A DNA stretch of 11,544 nucleotides from Patescibacteria group bacterium (GTDB taxonomy: Bacteria > Patescibacteriota > Patescibacteriia > Veblenbacterales > UBA10138). Each line of letters opens with the position of its first letter. Within the stretch, counting starts at the first letter, position 1. Positions 1-6,079 of this stretch are shown in pieces. The translations under genes and the position numbers were made by a program. The notes beneath the pieces were generated by a model. It saw only the letters and a list, made by a program, of their open reading frames with translations. It made no database searches and had not been told where the DNA came from. The stretch lies in NCBI GenBank assembly GCA_003512705.1, contig DOPF01000023.1:1-11544 (forward strand), written 5' to 3'.

Positions 1-379
1 AACGCAGCTCTTCACTAGCTTGCCTGTCTTCATTTTCGATTTCAAATGGTGGAGTTTCTGCTTCGTTAATTATTTGCACTGTTGAAGCCAATACCTCCAC
101 GCCACCCGATGTCAAATTTTTATTCTCGCTCCCCTGTTTACGTGCCTGCACTTTACCAGTCACAGACAAAACAAACTCGGGGCGAATTTTTGTCATGGCT
201 TCTTTACCAGCGTCATCAAGTTCAATTGGAACCAACACCACCTGCATAAGGCCAGTCATATCACGCAAATCAATAAAGGCGATTTTGCCCATATTACGCC
301 GCACGTGTACCCAACCCATTAGTAAAACCTCATGACCAATTTTATTAATAGCGTCGCTTGTGAAGATGCGTTTATTCAT
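1..379 (-). CDS. aspS: Aspartate--tRNA ligase, N-terminal part (runs off the window)
   Basis: AspS charges tRNA-Asp with aspartate in the cytoplasm. Translating the minus strand from the ATG at 379 gives 126 open codons to the window edge with no stop. The opening residues MNKRIFTSDAINKIGHEV lead into the anticodon-binding OB-fold of class II AspRS: 'GWVHVRR' at about residues 23-29 and 'FIDLRDMTGLMQVV' at about 36-49. The last visible residues, 'ASEELR', match the linker just before the family's 'RLKYRYLDLR' block. Bacterial AspRS is usually near 580-600 residues, so about four fifths lies outside and no catalytic motif is visible. The start follows a leader repeat (388-419) with AGGA 12 nt upstream of the ATG, which is long for a ribosome-binding site. 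The toxin-antitoxin pair lies immediately upstream in the same direction and may be co-transcribed. Confidence 0.9.
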   Translation of the reverse strand, partial: MNKRIFTSDAINKIGHEVLLMGWVHVRRNMGKIAFIDLRDMTGLMQVVLVPIELDDAGKEAMTKIRPEFVLSVTGKVQARKQGSENKNLTSGGVEVLASTVQIINEAETPPFEIENEDRQASEELR

Positions 380-387
380 AATTTAAT

Positions 388-419
388 AGTTTCCTATTTA
401 GGCAAGTAAGAAAGTAGTT
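388..419 (-). repeat. Leader repeat, copy 1 (ahead of aspS)
   Basis: First of three copies of a roughly 30-nt direct repeat. On the minus strand the core reads ACTTGCCTAAATAGGAAA. This copy lies between the toxin stop and the aspS ATG. It ends in AGGAAACTA, so it supplies the only Shine-Dalgarno-like sequence of the aspS leader. Confidence 0.9.
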
Positions 420-428
420 TGGGTGGTA

Positions 429-692
429 TTAATCCTTATAAACATCGTGGTCACCGATGGCGTGAAATAAAACCTCGTTCTTACCCAACCATTCAAACAC
501 AATCCGCATATGATAATTAACGGAAAAACTATATCGCCCCGCCAATCGCCCTTTGAGTTTGTGCACTTTAAGCGACCGATGATTAAGTTGGGTTTTAAAT
601 AGATTTACTTTTTGAAAAATTTCTTCCTGAATTTCGTCGGACAGCGACTGAATCTGTCTAACAAACGATGGCGTGAAACGAACAGCAATCAT
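429..692 (-). CDS. RelE/ParE-superfamily toxin (probable mRNA interferase)
   Basis: This 87-residue protein resembles RelE-family toxins, which usually cut mRNA in the ribosome A site and are neutralised by a co-encoded antitoxin. Visible signs are the N-terminal 'RFTPSFVRQIQSL' strand-helix, the central 'HKLKGRLAGRYSFSVNYHMRIVFEW' region split into basic and aromatic strands (about residues 44-68), and the C-terminal 'GDHDVY' (about 80-85). The Arg of 'YHMRIVF' and the His of 'GDHDVY' sit where RelE/YoeB/YafQ relatives carry catalytic residues. The start ATG overlaps the antitoxin stop by four bases (ATGA), which implies translational coupling. Length and order (antitoxin first) are typical. 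Assignment to a subfamily, or to ribosome-dependent rather than ParE-like gyrase activity, cannot be made by eye. It is intact with no frameshift. Confidence 0.85.
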   Translation of the reverse strand: MIAVRFTPSFVRQIQSLSDEIQEEIFQKVNLFKTQLNHRSLKVHKLKGRLAGRYSFSVNYHMRIVFEWLGKNEVLFHAIGDHDVYKD

Positions 693-913
693 ATCACCAT
701 TCTTTTCACCAGTTTGCGCAAATCACCTTTTAGCACCTTACCCTCTCGGGCCTCTTGTTCCGAACGCAACACAGCTTGCACCGCCTGTTCCTCGGCAAAG
801 CTGGTAATGGCTTTGCGAATAATATCGGCCTTGTTTGCTCCCAGACCACTTTTAACCAAATTAATTACGGCTTCCTCTAGTTTGGGGGTTAATGGTACAG
901 AAACGGTACTCAT
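689..913 (-). CDS. Ribbon-helix-helix antitoxin
   Basis: This 74-residue partner of the RelE-type toxin begins with the short strand 'TVSVPLTPKLEEAV'. That is followed by 'GLGANKADIIRKAITSFAEEQ' (about residues 23-43), the pattern of a CopG/ParD-like ribbon-helix-helix DNA-binding domain. The charged C-terminal part ('EGKVLKGDLRKLVKRM') is where such antitoxins wrap the toxin. It precedes the toxin with a four-base overlap. A sigma70-like promoter and a near-perfect 28-bp palindrome lie just upstream of its start, so it very likely represses its own operon, as this class usually does. No clear Shine-Dalgarno sequence precedes the ATG at 913. Confidence 0.85.
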   Translation of the reverse strand: MSTVSVPLTPKLEEAVINLVKSGLGANKADIIRKAITSFAEEQAVQAVLRSEQEAREGKVLKGDLRKLVKRMVI

Positions 914-945
914 AAGCTTAATAATGGTTAATTCTTAATAACTAG

Positions 946-973
946 TACTATATTATCATATGATATTATAGTA
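946..973. promoter_or_regulatory. Palindromic operator of the toxin-antitoxin operon
   Basis: This 28-bp palindrome has one central mismatched pair (953/966). Its core is TATCATATGATA and its arms are TACTATA and TATAGTA. It covers the spacer and -10 region of the predicted promoter, immediately 3' of the -35. Ribbon-helix-helix antitoxins bind short palindromes of this kind, so it is the likely autorepression site. Symmetry and position are seen; binding is inferred. Confidence 0.75.
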
Positions 974-979
974 TGTCAA
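952..979 (-). promoter_or_regulatory. Promoter of the toxin-antitoxin operon
   Basis: On the minus strand there is a perfect -35 TTGACA (979-974) and a GATAAT -10 (957-952), 16 bp apart. The predicted transcription start is near 945, about 32 nt before the antitoxin ATG. A second TATAAT (970-965) is only 3 bp from the -35 and cannot pair with it. Confidence 0.7.
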
Positions 980-990
980 TCCATTTCATA

Positions 991-1024
991 CTACTTTCCT
1001 ATTTAGGCAAGTAAGAAAGTAGTT
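991..1024 (-). repeat. Leader repeat, copy 2 (ahead of the TA promoter)
   Basis: Same element as at 388-419. Here the ends form a perfect 8-bp inverted repeat: CTACTTTC (991-998) and GAAAGTAG (1015-1022). The AGGAAA that serves as ribosome-binding-like sequence would be inside the stem. On the minus strand it is followed by ATG (989) opening a seven-codon micro-ORF (966-989) that ends inside the TA promoter, apparently the stub of a displaced gene. Confidence 0.9.
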
Positions 1025-1042
1025 CATAATCAAAAATATACG

Positions 1043-1846
1043 CTAGTTACTTATTTGACACTTATTATTAGCGCAGGCCGCAGACTTTTGCACCGGTGTA
1101 GTGCATTCATTCAATTTACAAATTTCATCTGCTTCTAAATAAGTTCTGGGATCGGAATTTAAAACGGCTTCGCATCCACAGCTGGAATAAATCAGCTTAC
1201 AATCACTGTCTTGCGAGCACCAATTAACTAGCACCCCCTCAACGTTCATAAATTTATTCTCGGGCACGCTCGTCCAATCATCAAAGCGTGCCACGTCAGT
1301 ACCGCGCACGATTTCTTTAGTATAGGTTGCGACTTGGTAGTCCGCATTGCCATATTGTGTTACAACTTGCTGCCAGCTGTCTTGACTAAAGGGATATTCA
1401 TCCTTATATAAAGCAAGGTAAGTAAATGTATGCACAGAATCGTATTGATAAACTGCCACACCCATAATGTGTCCATCCTCAAAAGCTACCAATATCGTGT
1501 TATCACCGATAAATTGCAAATCGTCCACATTCCAACTTGTGGATCCTAATACCGGCTGCATAGGTATTGATTGCTGCAACTTGCTCCACTGCGCGATAAA
1601 ATTATTTATAACCGCGCGCTCGGTAGCTTCAATATCTGCGGCCGGACACGGCATGAATTCGCAGTTTGGCCCACTTCGGCCGACGGCTGAACCATCGGGA
1701 CAAAGTTTAGCTTCCAAAGTGCAGCCCGCGAAAATATTCTGGTTAGGGCCTTGCGAACCCAAAAACACATACGCCATAGCCGCCAACATTACGGCGATCA
1801 AAGAAATGGTTATTACCGCGCCGAGATAAATATATCCTTTTTTCAT
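1043..1846 (-). CDS. Membrane-anchored Cys-rich protein, function unknown
   Basis: This 267-residue protein has a single N-terminal membrane helix (about residues 5-29) and an extracytoplasmic body. It has twelve cysteines in two clusters. Four are in the first module (42, 49, 62, 67), with the pattern 'CTLEAKLCPDGS..GR.GPNCEFMPC'. Eight are in the C-terminal module (210, 216, 223, 225, 243, 248, 258, 263), with 'CSQDSDCKLIYSSCGC' then 'CKLNEC' and 'CANNKC'. The even number and regular spacing suggest disulfide-bonded modules. From memory, CPDGS/GPNCEF modules recur in Patescibacteria surface proteins. The Cys-free middle (about 75-205), with 'VAFEDGHIMGVAVYQYD', is not recognised. The ATG at 1846 directly follows a leader repeat, with AGGA only 4 nt upstream. 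No enzymatic motif is seen. Confidence 0.75.
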   Translation of the reverse strand: MKKGYIYLGAVITISLIAVMLAAMAYVFLGSQGPNQNIFAGCTLEAKLCPDGSAVGRSGPNCEFMPCPAADIEATERAVINNFIAQWSKLQQSIPMQPVLGSTSWNVDDLQFIGDNTILVAFEDGHIMGVAVYQYDSVHTFTYLALYKDEYPFSQDSWQQVVTQYGNADYQVATYTKEIVRGTDVARFDDWTSVPENKFMNVEGVLVNWCSQDSDCKLIYSSCGCEAVLNSDPRTYLEADEICKLNECTTPVQKSAACANNKCQISN

Positions 1847-1878
1847 AGTTTCCTATTTAGGCAAGTAAGAAGGTAGTT
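1847..1878 (-). repeat. Leader repeat, copy 3 (abuts the Cys-rich gene)
   Basis: Third copy of the leader repeat, with one internal change (AGGT for AAGT on the plus strand). It touches the start codon of the gene that ends at 1846 and supplies its AGGAAA. With copy 2 it brackets the Cys-rich gene; copies 1 and 2 bracket the toxin-antitoxin pair. Confidence 0.9.
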
Positions 1879-1882
1879 GACA

Positions 1883-1954
1883 GTCATTGCGAGGATCCTC
1901 CCAAGGTGGAGACGAAGCAATCTTATGAGATCGCCACGCTACGCTCGCGATGAC
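1883..1954. repeat. Palindromic 'CATTGCGAG' repetitive element
   Basis: This 72-bp element has terminal arms GTCATTGCGAG (1883-1893) and CTCGCGATGAC (1944-1954), complementary over 11 bp with one G-T pair. Inside are the perfect palindrome GAGGATCCTC (1891-1900) and the short inverted repeat ATCT/AGAT (1920-1930). From memory, elements with these ends (CATTGCGAG..GAAGCAATCT) are scattered through many bacterial genomes as non-autonomous palindromic repeats. It lies 11 bp past the asnS stop and may act as a transcript 3' end, although it has no T-tract. Confidence 0.75.
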
Positions 1955-1965
1955 AAAAACGTAAA

Positions 1966-3285
1966 TCATGGTCTTAATCGATTTAATAATCTCGGAAAAG
2001 GAATGGTTTCACGCACATGCTGTAAGCCACAAACCCAAGCCACAATCCTTTCAAGTCCATAACCAAATCCGGAGTGTGGTACGCTGCCGTATTTACGCAG
2101 ATCCAAATACCACTGGAAATCTTTTACTGGTAATTTATGTTCTTTCATTCTCATTAACAGTTCATCATGATCGTCTTCCCTCTGGCTTCCACCAATAATT
2201 TCCCCATAGCCTTCGGGTGCTAATAAATCAGCATTTAAAACATGGGTTTGGTCTTTAGGATCACGCTTCATATAAAATGCCTTCACTTTGCTCGGATATT
2301 TTTCCACGAAAATCGGTTTGTCGTACATTTTGGTCAAAAGCGTCTCGTCATCCGCGCCCAAATCATCCATATCGCCAATGTCGCTACCCTCTTTACGCAA
2401 TTTGGCAATAGCTTCAGTATGGGTGATTCTATAAAACGGCGCTTTAACATTTTGTAAGGGCTTAATATCGCGTTCTAAAATTTCCAATTCTTTTTTGTTT
2501 TGCTGCAAAACTTTTTCAACAATAAAAGAAATCAGCTCCTCCTGAATTTTTAAATTACCTTCATGCTCTATGAACGCCATTTCCGCATCCATCATCCAAA
2601 ACTCGGTTAAGTGCCGACGAGTTTTTGACTTCTCGGCTCTAAACACCGGCCCAAAATCAAATACTCGGCCGTGCGCTGCGATAGCCGCTTCCAGATATAG
2701 CTGGCCCGATTGGGTTAAGTATGCCGGCTCGCCAAAATAATCAATCTCAAATAATGTGGTTGTCCCCTCACAAGACGTCGGTGTTAAAATTGGCGAATCT
2801 ATTTTAATAAAACCCTCATTGTTTAAGTACCAAAAGGTTGAGTTGATAATAGTATTGCGTACTCGCTGAATAGCCCACTGCTTACTAGACCTTAGCCATA
2901 GATGCCGATTATCCAATAAAAAATCAGGCCCGTGCTCTTTTTTGCCAATGGGATATTCTTCGGCTTTTTGCACTAATTCAATTTTCTTTGCTTGTAACTC
3001 AAATTCTTCTTTTTGGGGGTGCTTAGAAACCGTGCCTTGAATAATTACCGTTGATTCCAAAGTTAAACTCTGAGCTGCCTGCCACGAGGCGGCATCTACC
3101 TCTTTTTCACTTACCACTACTTGTGTAAAACCAGCTCCGTCCCGCAACTCAATAAAGTAAATCTTACCCGATGATCTTATATTTGCTACCCAACCTTTGA
3201 GACCCACCTCCTGGCCAACAAACTCGGGCAATTTATTTGAAAAAATTGCTTTCATGCCCAGTATATCAACTTCGCTCTGGCTCAC
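1966..3285 (-). CDS. asnS: Asparagine--tRNA ligase
   Basis: AsnS charges tRNA-Asn with asparagine in the cytoplasm (class II, subclass IIb). The N-terminal OB-fold spans about residues 27-105 ('LKGWVANIRSSGKIYFIELRDG'). Motif 1 is near 158-170 ('GFIKIDSPILTPT'), motif 2 at 215-238 ('FRAEKSKTRRHLTEFWMMD') and motif 3 at 406-417 ('GFGYGLERIVAW'). 'TPTSCEGTTTLFEIDYF', 'YLTQSGQLYLEAA' and the ending 'HVRETIPFPRLLNRLRP' are typical of AsnRS rather than AspRS. Length matches the family. The longest frame opens with GTG at 3285. The ATG at 3255 puts 'GWV' at the usual distance from the N-terminus, and the GTG sits in the loop of a small inverted repeat (TTCGCT/AGCGAA, 3271-3294), so the ATG at 3255 (429 residues) is at least as likely. 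Neither start has a clear Shine-Dalgarno. With aspS in the window, direct charging of both tRNAs is implied. Confidence 0.95.
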   Translation of the reverse strand: MSQSEVDILGMKAIFSNKLPEFVGQEVGLKGWVANIRSSGKIYFIELRDGAGFTQVVVSEKEVDAASWQAAQSLTLESTVIIQGTVSKHPQKEEFELQAKKIELVQKAEEYPIGKKEHGPDFLLDNRHLWLRSSKQWAIQRVRNTIINSTFWYLNNEGFIKIDSPILTPTSCEGTTTLFEIDYFGEPAYLTQSGQLYLEAAIAAHGRVFDFGPVFRAEKSKTRRHLTEFWMMDAEMAFIEHEGNLKIQEELISFIVEKVLQQNKKELEILERDIKPLQNVKAPFYRITHTEAIAKLRKEGSDIGDMDDLGADDETLLTKMYDKPIFVEKYPSKVKAFYMKRDPKDQTHVLNADLLAPEGYGEIIGGSQREDDHDELLMRMKEHKLPVKDFQWYLDLRKYGSVPHSGFGYGLERIVAWVCGLQHVRETIPFPRLLNRLRP

Positions 3286-3406
3286 AAAAGCGAATTAAAA
3301 ATAAATTTTGTCTTAAATAAACTTGAACGATTGTCATAAATTGATGCACATTAATACGCCGCCAGTTAAGCTTTTAGCGAAGTTGTTAACCCGAGCATAT
3401 AAGTAT

Positions 3407-3435
3407 ATTATAATAATTTTTGGTCATTTTGGCAA
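3407..3435 (-). promoter_or_regulatory. Promoter of asnS
   Basis: On the minus strand, TTGCCA (3435-3430) and a perfect TATAAT (3412-3407) are separated by 17 bp. The start of transcription should be near 3400, giving asnS a leader of about 115-145 nt. I looked in that leader for T-box features and found none. The -35 shares bases with the T-tract of the pilin-operon terminator. Confidence 0.75.
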
Positions 3436-3461
3436 AAAAGGTGCCGCCGACTGACGCCACC
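3434..3461 (-). terminator. Intrinsic terminator of the minor-pilin operon
   Basis: On the minus strand, GGTGGCGTC and GGCGGCACC pair as an 8-pair stem (GGTG/CACC, one G-G mismatch, then CGTC/GGCG with one G-U), with a four-base loop. The stem is followed directly by TTTTTT (3439-3434). It ends about 24 bp past the stop of the last pilin gene. Confidence 0.75.
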
Positions 3462-3485
3462 CGATTTGATGGTTTTTCTAAATTT

Positions 3486-4697
3486 CTAATATTGTTCTTC
3501 CCAATGATTCACTTCGATAATCGGACTTTCCGTACCGTTAAGTACCGGGTCGAGCGGTTGATAAACCAATAGACTATCGTATAAAACACTGCAGGTACCG
3601 GTATCTACCCCTTGAATAAGTAAATGCCAAGTAATTATACCGCCGGTTACGTCAAATACGGGATTACCCGATGTATCTAAAATAAACTGATTGGCCGAGT
3701 AAAGCAGTCCCGCCATAGTCAGGCTACCGCCGTTTAAATCAACTTCCAGGTCGTCTTTGGCCATAATTCCCGACCCGGTGGCCGTACTGTTAATTACCAG
3801 CGCGTCGCTGGCACCAAGAGTAATTTCAACATCACCGCTCGCTGATAATATGCCATTGATGGTTAAATCTTTATTGGTCCATTCAGCGTCGCCAGTCACA
3901 AAAGTAATACCGTTTAAAGTAGTGCCGCCGGGCAAATTTTCGAAATCTGCCGAAGAATAAACCTGATCCGCCCGGTTTTTTAGAGAAGTGGGTGAGGCCG
4001 AGTCAAAATCAATTGCCGGCATGCCGATACTGTCAGCCCCTTCAGTTTGAGTTGAATTATTAAGCACCAACTCGGATTGATTATTAATTATAATATTATT
4101 ACTCGATGTGGCCTCACCATCATTTATGGTTAAAATGGCTTTGCTGGTAACTTTAAAATCTTGATTAGCATGCACTTTACCACCAGTAATGGCGCAATTG
4201 CGCTCAAAAGTAATATTGCCGTTTTGTTGTCCGCCGGTCCCCCCGCCAAAAACCGCCTGCTCCCAACTGTCGGCTGAATTGGTGGCGCGAGCCAAACGGA
4301 TTTGAATTATACGCTGTGTTTGCTGCCCACCCAAGTTATGCTGAGCGGTTACCGTAATGTCGGCCAAAGCCGAGCCTATACTATTAGCCACAACGGTATA
4401 AGAACCATCAGCATCAAAAACCGAATTGCGCACCAAAGTTTCATTACTTAATACACCGGCAATAAATTTAGATCGCCAGTCGGGATCGTTTTTTAACTTA
4501 TAAATAGCTTCATTCGCTCCCGCTTCGGCTAAATAATAAGTTTCGGTAGCTACGTTTTCACTTTTAGAAATCTTAATTTCGCTAGTTGACTGTTCCAGGA
4601 AAAAACCAGCCAACAGCAATAGTCCGGCGGTTATGGCCGCCACGGCCACCAGCACAAAACCGGCTGGTTTGTTAATTGATATTACGCGGTGCCACAT
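3486..4697 (-). CDS. PilX/GspK-like minor pilin with a long C-terminal domain
   Basis: This 403-residue protein is the last gene of the minor-pilin operon, probably part of the complex that primes or caps a type IV pilus or pseudopilus. A short leader ends in 'PAG', then comes the hydrophobic helix 'FVLVAVAAITAGLLLLAGFF' (residues 14-33) and the PilX N-terminal signature 'YYLAEAGANEA' (54-64). The residue five after the predicted cleavage site G13|F14 is Ala, not Glu. The family GspK, the tip pseudopilin, likewise lacks Glu5, whereas the other three pilins here have it. The C-terminal 330 residues are rich in Asn, Thr, Gly and short strands ('ALVINSTATGSGIMAKDDLEV'), suggesting a beta-solenoid-like surface domain. 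The start overlaps the preceding gene by 26 bp, so translation is likely coupled. Confidence 0.75.
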   Translation of the reverse strand: MWHRVISINKPAGFVLVAVAAITAGLLLLAGFFLEQSTSEIKISKSENVATETYYLAEAGANEAIYKLKNDPDWRSKFIAGVLSNETLVRNSVFDADGSYTVVANSIGSALADITVTAQHNLGGQQTQRIIQIRLARATNSADSWEQAVFGGGTGGQQNGNITFERNCAITGGKVHANQDFKVTSKAILTINDGEATSSNNIIINNQSELVLNNSTQTEGADSIGMPAIDFDSASPTSLKNRADQVYSSADFENLPGGTTLNGITFVTGDAEWTNKDLTINGILSASGDVEITLGASDALVINSTATGSGIMAKDDLEVDLNGGSLTMAGLLYSANQFILDTSGNPVFDVTGGIITWHLLIQGVDTGTCSVLYDSLLVYQPLDPVLNGTESPIIEVNHWEEQY

Positions 4698-5211
4698 TGG
4701 TTTGTAAGGTTATGGTTTGATTATTGTCAGTAAAGCTGATGTTAATATTTATAACATCAACTCCACTAAAGTTGAACGCTGTTACAAATTCTCCTACCAA
4801 CCTGTCTTCGTCCACCGCCGCTTCGGGTGGGTTTCCAAATTCATCTTCGTCATTATAATAAACATGCGTCGCGGGGTCAGCAGTAAAATAATAATGGCTT
4901 ACCTCTCGATACAGGTTGCCCGCATCAACATGATAACGGATATATTGAACCGGTGTACTGCTAATATTTCCATGCCCATCTTCAAATAAAATTTCCGCTG
5001 CCGGTAACACTGTTAGCACCACATTGGCCTGCCGCAATTCTCGGGTCATGCGGTCTAACACCGCCCGCTGATTTTGAACAATTTCCGCGCGGCTTTCAAG
5101 TGTCATTTTAACTTGAGTAGATAATAAGAAAACACTATAACTAACGCCCACCAACAGCAGGGTTATAAAAATACCAATGATTAGTTCAGCTATAGAAAAT
5201 CCTTTGCGCAT
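4672..5211 (-). CDS. PilW/GspJ-like minor pilin
   Basis: This 179-residue prepilin has the class III signal 'MRKG|FSIAELIIGIFITLLLVG', with Gly at -1, Phe at +1 and Glu at +5. It should therefore be cleaved and N-methylated by a prepilin peptidase and inserted in the membrane before assembly. A helical stretch ('RAEIVQNQRAVLDRMTRELRQAN', about residues 41-63, split by turns) follows, as in PilW/GspJ proteins, and then a beta-rich globular part with 'VQYIRYHVDAGNLYREV'. It begins at the base after the stop of the upstream pilin gene and overlaps the downstream one by 26 bp. The GspJ/PilW assignment rests on gene order and the 'DRMTRELRQA' pattern. Confidence 0.78.
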   Translation of the reverse strand: MRKGFSIAELIIGIFITLLLVGVSYSVFLLSTQVKMTLESRAEIVQNQRAVLDRMTRELRQANVVLTVLPAAEILFEDGHGNISSTPVQYIRYHVDAGNLYREVSHYYFTADPATHVYYNDEDEFGNPPEAAVDEDRLVGEFVTAFNFSGVDVININISFTDNNQTITLQTNVAPRNIN

Positions 5212-5643
5212 TTATTTTTGACTAATTATACTATTTAAGATCAAAGTTTTGGCTGAACCAAACCGACTTAACCAATAAACCGTAACGGTAATTTTCTTCA
5301 AACCGGTGTCGGATACGGTAGTATTTAAATCAGAATCTATATACCCCGCCACCGTTTCTCGTTCCAAAATATAAGCCGCATCATTGGGATCAGCCGATAC
5401 TTTAGCCCTTGGTTCAACCGTGCCAGTAACAATTTCATCATAAGGCGATATCAAGATTTCTTCCATTTTTGCCCGAGCATAAGCCGAGGCTAGGCTGGCC
5501 TGTTCGGCGCTTTTGTTAGCTCGGAGAGCCAGCGGAAAAATACTGACGACCGCGACCATACCCACTGCTAAAACCGCCGTAGCCACCATAACCTCGATTA
5601 GGCTAAACCCACTTTTTGGCTGCAATTTAATTAATCTGAACAT
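5212..5643 (-). CDS. PilV/GspI-like minor pilin
   Basis: This 143-residue prepilin has the processing site 'PKSG|FSLIEVMVATAVLAVGM' (Glu at +5) and 'SAYARAKMEEIL' further on, a helix pattern typical of PilV/GspI. The remainder forms a small beta-rich domain ending 'KTLILNSIISQK'. The 5' end overlaps the preceding gene by 17 bp and its TAA is immediately followed by the next ATG, so all four pilin genes form one translationally linked operon. It is second in the order H-I-J-K, which matches the assignment. Confidence 0.8.
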   Translation of the reverse strand: MFRLIKLQPKSGFSLIEVMVATAVLAVGMVAVVSIFPLALRANKSAEQASLASAYARAKMEEILISPYDEIVTGTVEPRAKVSADPNDAAYILERETVAGYIDSDLNTTVSDTGLKKITVTVYWLSRFGSAKTLILNSIISQK

Positions 5644-6070
5644 AACCTGATGGTTTTACCTCAACGCTCACTGTTTTATTACTAACTTCATTATAAAGCA
5701 CTATGATACCCGATTCCACCACTGCTCCCGAGGTAGTAAAAACCACCTCGTTATTGGTAAAACCGCCGGTGTTTTGCCAAGCCACATCCAGGCTTAAGTC
5801 GCGCCCCTTAATTACCGTGTCGCTAGCCTCGCGCCGTACCACTTCATAGCGATCGGGGTTAGAATAAATTTTAACTAAATAGGTTTTTTGTTCGGCTACG
5901 GTGTTTTGCTGTGCCAAACGCAAATCACCCAATAAAGCCCGGGCGTCGCCATTCAATTTGGTACTTTGCTGCCCCACCCGATACGCCGGTATAGCCACTA
6001 AAACTAATATCACCAAAATGCCTATGGCTACCAATATTTCCATTAATGTCATTCCCACCTTACGTATCAT
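5627..6070 (-). CDS. FimT/GspH-like minor pilin
   Basis: This 147-residue prepilin is the first gene of the operon. Its leader is 'MIRKVG', followed by 'MTLMEILVAIGILVILVLVA' with Met at +1 and Glu at +5; Met at +1 is a normal variant of Phe. The part after the helix, 'LNGDARALLGDLRLAQQNTV', is the characteristic FimT/GspH segment. A beta-domain follows with 'FTTSGAVVESGIIVLYN', the region where GspH relatives often have 'F.p.G....G.i'. There is no Shine-Dalgarno, and the predicted transcription start is only about 3 nt before the ATG, so the mRNA may be leaderless. The operon probably serves pilus assembly, with possible roles in attachment or DNA uptake; the main pilin and motor genes are not in the window. 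Confidence 0.8.
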   Translation of the reverse strand: MIRKVGMTLMEILVAIGILVILVLVAIPAYRVGQQSTKLNGDARALLGDLRLAQQNTVAEQKTYLVKIYSNPDRYEVVRREASDTVIKGRDLSLDVAWQNTGGFTNNEVVFTTSGAVVESGIIVLYNEVSNKTVSVEVKPSGYVQIN

Positions 6071-6079
6071 GATATTTTT

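Noticed and set aside
388..1878. CRISPR array, given three copies of a ~30-nt repeat
   Set aside because: Spacing between copies is about 570 and 820 bp with genes between them; no short regular spacers and no cas genes.
1877..2198. Plus-strand ORFs across the palindromic element and asnS 3' end
   Set aside because: They overlap asnS antisense and have no recognisable protein features.
3286..3400. T-box or other amino-acid riboswitch in the long asnS leader
   Set aside because: No T-box consensus, specifier loop or terminator/antiterminator pair is visible; only short weak inverted repeats.
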